Of a stretch of DNA of 57,740 bases, positions 53,493-57,740 are shown piece by piece; position 1 is the first letter of the stretch; each line of letters opens with the position of its first letter. Made by a program: the position numbers and the translations under genes. The notes beneath the pieces were generated by a model that saw only the letters and a list, made by a program, of their open reading frames with translations, made no database searches and was not told the origin of the DNA. This DNA comes from an uncultured Lachnospiraceae bacterium (GTDB lineage Bacteria > Bacillota > Clostridia > Lachnospirales > Lachnospiraceae), in contig CAMVHB010000008.1 of NCBI GenBank assembly GCA_947167155.1, positions 1 to 57,740 of the forward strand. Direction: 5' to 3'.

Positions 53493-56102
53493 ATGACGAT
53501 GAATTTAGACGGAAAGACCAGATTAAGTGGACGACTGAAAAAGGAAGTACTATCAGCGGTGCTGGCGGTGGGAATGATGCTTTCGACAGTAGCTCTGCCA
53601 CAGTCTGCAGTGATAGTACGGGCTGAGGCACAGGATAAGACTATTATCGGCCTCGGAACAGGAGCAATCACGGATCCTGAAGTGCCGGCGAGTAAGGACT
53701 CGGCATGGAGCGGAAGCTATGTATATTACGGGAAATATGACGGCAAGCCCGTCAAGTATAGGGTGCTTGATGCTGCAACCAGTGATTTTGGAGGCAATAC
53801 GATGCTTCTGGATTGCGATAACACACTGTATCATCATGTTTATTCCTACGTGAGCGGTATTTGGAAGGATAGCAGTATAAGGACAAGCCTTAAAGATGAC
53901 TTTCTGGAGGGAAAAGATAAAAATAGCATAGACAATTTTACTGCGGTTGAAAAGGCTTCCATAGCAGAAAGTACTGCAGAAGAGCGTGTATTTGCAGATT
54001 TTGTCTCTGTTTCAGACTGGATGGCCGAACAATTGAATAACATGAATTATACAGCCCTTTATAATGACAAGATATTTCTGCTTGATGTAGAAGATGTCTT
54101 AAATGTCAATTACGGATATTCAAGCGATACCGGAGATGAAACGGAAGGGCCTTGGCATCAAGTCCGTAATCGTAGAAAATATCCTTTCTTACCGTCAGTT
54201 GATAATAGTTGGTGGCTTCGGACGCAAGATCCCCATACCTATTTTTTTGACGACTGGGAAAAAACATATAGTGCCGCTGGGGTGTATTCCGATGGACATG
54301 TTGGAATACATACTGCGTCCGTGGATAACATGGGGGTTAGTCCCGCTTTTAATGTCGATCTGTCCCAGGTTATCTTCTCGTCTTTAATCTCATCGTCTAA
54401 ATATTCCATTGAAGCCGGAAAACCGGGGGCTGAGTATAAGCTGACACTTTGGGATAACGATCTTTCCATATCAGTGACGGGACGGGTTACAAAAGATTCA
54501 CAAAACATAATAAACATTCCATATAACATTATAGATAAAAGTAGTTCGGATCCTACGCAGGTGTATGTGGTCGTGACGAATGGTACGTGGTCGGAAAGTG
54601 GCTGGAGTGATGGAGCAGAACTCCTGCAGTATGAAAAGCTTGCTTTGGAGTCTAATAGCACATCCGAAACTGGTACATTTATATTTAGACCGGACAATAA
54701 TAAGGTGAAAGGAACATGGGGAAACGATTACCATGTCTATGTCCTTGCTGTGGATGTGAATGGTGAAAAAGAAACGGACTACACAAGTGCACCGGTGGAG
54801 ATCTCAACTCCTCCGTCTCCCTCGGAACAGACTTATACCTACTATAGGATGGAGTTTGATATGAACGGACATGGCTCACCCGTTTCTTCACAGTGGGTAA
54901 AAAGCGGGGTGAAGGCGAAGAGACCATTGGATCCTGAGGCTAAGGGCTTCATCTTCGACGGGTGGTACCAGGATCCGGGCTGCAAGGTGCTCTATGATTT
55001 TGAGTCGCCGATGACGGGGGATATCACTTTGTATGCGAAGTGGGTTATGAAAGATTCGGAAACAGGCACAGGCATGACCATGCACCGCCTCTACAATCCA
55101 AACTCCGGAGAACACTTCTATACAAGCAGTTCTACAGAAAAGAAGACCCTTGTAGCGGCAGGCTGGAGCGATGAAGGCATCGGATGGTTCGCGCCGGAAA
55201 CATCGAATACCCCCGTGTACAGACTTTACAATGAAAATACGGGAGACCATCACTATACCATGGATGCAAAGGAGAGGGACAACCTTATAAGAGCAGGGTG
55301 GAATGATGAAGGCACTGGTTGGTATTCCGACGATGCCAAGACCATACCTCTCTATCGGGAATATAATCCGAATGCTGTGACAGGAACACACAATTACACC
55401 ACGGATAAGGCGGAGCATGACAAGCTTGTTTCGGTCGGGTGGAATGATGAAGGCATTGGGTGGTATGGGATTGAAGACATAAAAACAGCTCCTCCGAAAG
55501 AGCCGGATGACGAAACACTTAAGATAGGGGATACCGTAATACTCGGGAAATACGAGCAGGATAATGACCTTACAAATGGACCCGAGCCAATACTATGGCA
55601 GTATGTGGCGGACAAGGACGGGCATAAATACTTGCTTTCCAAGTATGCGCTGGATTGTAAACATAACGAAAAAGCAGACAATTTAAATGGTCTTATGTGG
55701 CGTAATAACACCATCCGTAAGTGGCTGAATGAGGATTTTTACGAGAATGCGTTTTCCTCTGAGGAGAAAGACACAATTGTGACTGCTTTAAATAAAACCA
55801 ATAGTATTACTGCTGACTATGTATTTCTTATGAGCACGGAAGAAGCACAAGAGTATTTAGATGGTAAGCGGTCCTTTTCTGATTGCAATCCTGCACTTAT
55901 GTGCAGACCTACAGCATATGCGGTGAGTAAGGGGGTAAAAACAGATTCGGATGGAGTCGGCGAGGGGTGCTGCGAGTGGTGGTTGAGGTCTAATGGCGAT
56001 ACCTATGATAATTGTGCGATGGTTTATCCTTGGGGAGGTTTAGGAAGCAGATTTGAGGGCTATGATTATTTAGGTGTTCGTCCTGCAATACTGATAGATT
56101 AA
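53493..56102 (+). CDS. Secreted protein with two DUF6273 domains, InlB B-repeat and DUF5648 repeats
   Basis: About 869 residues from the ATG at 53493. After a basic segment, a hydrophobic stretch (SAVLAVGMMLSTVALP) forms the signal peptide. Residues about 60-290 are a DUF6273 domain (YVYYGKYDGKPVKYRVLD ... WWLRTQDP). An InlB-type B-repeat lies near 452-515 (FDMNGHGSP ... GFIFDGWYQDPGCK ... LYAKW). Three DUF5648 repeats follow (528-660, e.g. YRLYNENTGDHHYT). A second DUF6273 closes the protein (ILWQYVADKDGHKYLLS ... CEWWLRSNGD ... LGVRPAILID). No sortase motif. Likely a surface-associated binding protein; ligand unknown. AT-rich compared with the housekeeping genes. Confidence 0.85.
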   Translation: MTMNLDGKTRLSGRLKKEVLSAVLAVGMMLSTVALPQSAVIVRAEAQDKTIIGLGTGAITDPEVPASKDSAWSGSYVYYGKYDGKPVKYRVLDAATSDFGGNTMLLDCDNTLYHHVYSYVSGIWKDSSIRTSLKDDFLEGKDKNSIDNFTAVEKASIAESTAEERVFADFVSVSDWMAEQLNNMNYTALYNDKIFLLDVEDVLNVNYGYSSDTGDETEGPWHQVRNRRKYPFLPSVDNSWWLRTQDPHTYFFDDWEKTYSAAGVYSDGHVGIHTASVDNMGVSPAFNVDLSQVIFSSLISSSKYSIEAGKPGAEYKLTLWDNDLSISVTGRVTKDSQNIINIPYNIIDKSSSDPTQVYVVVTNGTWSESGWSDGAELLQYEKLALESNSTSETGTFIFRPDNNKVKGTWGNDYHVYVLAVDVNGEKETDYTSAPVEISTPPSPSEQTYTYYRMEFDMNGHGSPVSSQWVKSGVKAKRPLDPEAKGFIFDGWYQDPGCKVLYDFESPMTGDITLYAKWVMKDSETGTGMTMHRLYNPNSGEHFYTSSSTEKKTLVAAGWSDEGIGWFAPETSNTPVYRLYNENTGDHHYTMDAKERDNLIRAGWNDEGTGWYSDDAKTIPLYREYNPNAVTGTHNYTTDKAEHDKLVSVGWNDEGIGWYGIEDIKTAPPKEPDDETLKIGDTVILGKYEQDNDLTNGPEPILWQYVADKDGHKYLLSKYALDCKHNEKADNLNGLMWRNNTIRKWLNEDFYENAFSSEEKDTIVTALNKTNSITADYVFLMSTEEAQEYLDGKRSFSDCNPALMCRPTAYAVSKGVKTDSDGVGEGCCEWWLRSNGDTYDNCAMVYPWGGLGSRFEGYDYLGVRPAILID

Positions 56103-56294
56103 TGGAATGATAGCGTGTATCTTTAGGGAGGAATACTCAATGAAAAAGAAGAAAGAAATTGTTCCCATAATACTTGCAGGGATGATGGCTGCTGTATGCA
56201 TTGCGTGTGGTAATACTTCCGCCGTAGAGTAATGGGTGGCAAAGCCACCGGCTTTTGGTGGCTACGGTCGCGCGGCAACTATTCTGACAAACTA

Positions 56295-57562
56295 GTACAC
56301 CATAAATTAAATAAGTAGCTATATTCTTCCATCTGTGCTATACTGATTTCATCACACCGAAAGAGAGGTATCAGTAATGGCACATGCATATACTATTGAC
56401 CTGACCAACGAAGACAGAGATTATCTTCAGTCCCTTACTCGTCAGAGGACGATACAGGCACAGGTTGTGGATCGGGCCAAGACGTTGCTCTATAAAGCTG
56501 AGGGAATGTCCAACGGCGCTATAGCCGATCGCCTGGATGTAAACATCAACACCATCAAGCTCTGTCTCAACAAGTATAAAGAGGGAGGCATCCAACGAGC
56601 ATTGTTTGATGATCAACGTTCAGGCAGACGTGTTGAGATCACAGACGATGCCGTTGCCTGGATTATTGATATTGCTTGCCAGCGACCGGCGGATCTTGGC
56701 TATGCCCAGGAACTTTGGACATTGAAGAACCTTCACAAGCACATCCAAGAGCACGCCCAGGAAGCAGGATATCCCAGACTGATGACCATCACAAAGCCAA
56801 TGGTGCAAAAGATTCTCAAACGTTCGGACATCAAACCTTTCAAGATCAAGTATTACTGCGAAAAACGCGATCCTGACTTCGAAGCTAAAATGCATGATGT
56901 ACTGGTTGTCTATAAACAGGTATCCATGCAGTTTGATGAAGATGGGAACCTAATCATTCCTGATGAAGGTCCTATGGTGCATACCATATCCTGCGACGAA
57001 AAGCCGGGCATCCAAGCGATTGCTACTACAGGCGAGGATCTGCGTCCTACGGAAGAAACCGGCTGCGTATACCGTGACTGTGAGTACAAACGGTTAGGTA
57101 CGCTTTCGCTCCTTGCAGGTATTGATCTGCTTACAGGGCAAGCTATACCGTTAGTTAGTGAGACCCATAAGAGTTCTGATTTCATTAGCCTGCTGAAGAA
57201 GTTTGATGAGATCTATCCAAAAGAGGATGTCATCAGAATCATCTGTGACAATCATTCGGCACACAAGTCTAAAGAAGTCCAGAACTACCTTGCCACATGT
57301 CCGGAAGGTCGTTTTGTGTTTGTGTTTACACCAACGCACGGTTCCTGGCTGAATCTCATAGAGAGTTTCTTCAGCAAGATGACTAAACAGATGCTGAAAG
57401 GTATCCGGGTCAAATCCAAGGAAGAACTTGCGGAGCGGATCTACAAGTACTTCGATGAAATAAATACCGATCCGGTGGTTTATCACTGGACTTACAAGCT
57501 TGATGAAATTTCTGAAGATGAGGCCAATGGAGATGTAGCCAGTTAATTATTATTCAATGTAC
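56295..57562 (+). mobile_element. IS630-family insertion sequence
   Basis: About 1268 bases flanked by TA on both sides (56293-56294 and 57563-57564), the usual IS630/Tc1 target duplication. The ends share GTACA, then similar AT-rich sequence, as imperfect inverted repeats. It carries one transposase gene on the plus strand and sits inside a DUF6273 gene. Confidence 0.88.
56377..57546 (+). CDS. IS630-family transposase
   Basis: A 389-residue intact transposase. An N-terminal helix-turn-helix (GAIADRLDVNINTIKLCLNKYKEGG, cited in part) is followed by a DDE domain: SCDEKPGIQA (first Asp), RIICDNHSAHKSKEV (second Asp) and PTHGSWLNLIESFFSKM (catalytic Glu). Full length with all catalytic residues, so the element may still be mobile. 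AGAGGT lies upstream of the ATG. Confidence 0.95.
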   Translation: MAHAYTIDLTNEDRDYLQSLTRQRTIQAQVVDRAKTLLYKAEGMSNGAIADRLDVNINTIKLCLNKYKEGGIQRALFDDQRSGRRVEITDDAVAWIIDIACQRPADLGYAQELWTLKNLHKHIQEHAQEAGYPRLMTITKPMVQKILKRSDIKPFKIKYYCEKRDPDFEAKMHDVLVVYKQVSMQFDEDGNLIIPDEGPMVHTISCDEKPGIQAIATTGEDLRPTEETGCVYRDCEYKRLGTLSLLAGIDLLTGQAIPLVSETHKSSDFISLLKKFDEIYPKEDVIRIICDNHSAHKSKEVQNYLATCPEGRFVFVFTPTHGSWLNLIESFFSKMTKQMLKGIRVKSKEELAERIYKYFDEINTDPVVYHWTYKLDEISEDEANGDVAS

Positions 57563-57666
57563 TAGCATATGTCCGCAATGACGGCTACGTCATCGAAGAA
57601 GGCTGCCTAGCGGCCGCCAGTAATGTAGCTGTCCGTCCCGCTATGTGGATAAATATTGGGCCCTGA

Positions 57667-57740
57667 AGTTTTGGACCCCCGGGATAGTCCCAATGTCATT
57701 TAGATAAGAAACTACATCGTAGTAATTAAATTTTTACCAT
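57667..57740. other. Window end, no gene seen
   Basis: Seventy-four AT-rich bases after the DUF6273 stop. A CCCCCGGG-centred palindrome lies at about 57676, without a clear T run. Confidence 0.4.

Larger units (their letters stand above)
56140..57666 (+). pseudogene. Decayed DUF6273 lipoprotein gene interrupted by an IS630 element
   Basis: A good ribosome binding site (AGGGAGG) and ATG at 56140 start a 30-residue lipoprotein-type signal (KKKKEIVPIILAGMMAAVCIACGN) that stops at 56232 after a frameshift or internal deletion. From 56232 another frame encodes GFWWLRSRGNYSDKL, the usual DUF6273 core. At the TA at 56293 the IS begins; beyond it, from 57563, the same frame resumes as AYVRNDGYVIEEG ... 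VAVRPAMWINIGP and stops at 57664-57666. Joining CTA to GCA across the element restores the DUF6273 frame exactly, which shows both what was hit and where. Confidence 0.85.

Overview
The window looks like chromosome of a Gram-positive anaerobe of the Clostridia, most probably a Lachnospiraceae. The signs are the RsbW/SpoIIAA-type signalling proteins, a class III (oxygen-sensitive) ribonucleotide reductase, the pyrK-pyrDB form of the pyrimidine pathway, an ECF-type vitamin transporter component, VanZ- and CPBP-family membrane proteins, strong AGGAGG-type ribosome binding sites and DUF5648/DUF6273 secreted proteins. The family assignment is inference from gene content; no 16S gene is present.

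Positions 1-23658 hold most of a contractile injection system (CIS, the phage-tail-like machines related to Afp/PVC). In order: tail assembly protein and a DUF6760-like partner (possibly joined by a -1 ribosomal frameshift), a tail-tube protein with a long repeat extension, a large coiled-coil protein, two paralogous CIS-tube/Afp7-like proteins, a gp27-like hub and a separate gp5-like spike, gp25, two baseplate-J-type wedge proteins and a tail protein I. The second half (15345-23658) is unusual: a STAS-domain protein, an FtsE-like ABC ATPase with no FtsX, a small unknown protein, and two related AAA+ ATPases on either side of a highly charged 867-residue protein that may be cargo. The sheath, PAAR tip and terminator are not seen and may lie upstream of the window. 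A divergent HATPase kinase-like protein and an RsbW-like anti-sigma protein follow, giving the parts for partner-switching control.

Positions 25237-51846 are mostly housekeeping: tRNA-Leu(UAA), anaerobic NTP reductase with a fused thioredoxin-like tail, the pyrC-F-K-D-E operon, a frameshifted VanZ gene, purE-M-N, a GH28 glycosidase, a pantothenate-type ECF S component beside coaBC, a secreted MBG/DUF5648 protein, a radical SAM/SPASM protein, patatin and CPBP protease, dnaE, pfkA, a SpoU-type RNA methyltransferase, a small alarmone synthetase and tRNA-Leu(AAG).

Positions 51847-57740 are accessory. The 3' end of tRNA-Leu(AAG) is followed by about 500 bp of tightly packed palindromes with duplicated tRNA 3' ends, a broken integrase-like gene, a large secreted DUF6273/DUF5648 protein and a decayed DUF6273 lipoprotein gene split exactly at a TA by an IS630-family element. 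This is best read as an integration hotspot that has been used repeatedly and is eroding. Dispersed palindromic repeats also sit in several intergenic gaps elsewhere in the window.
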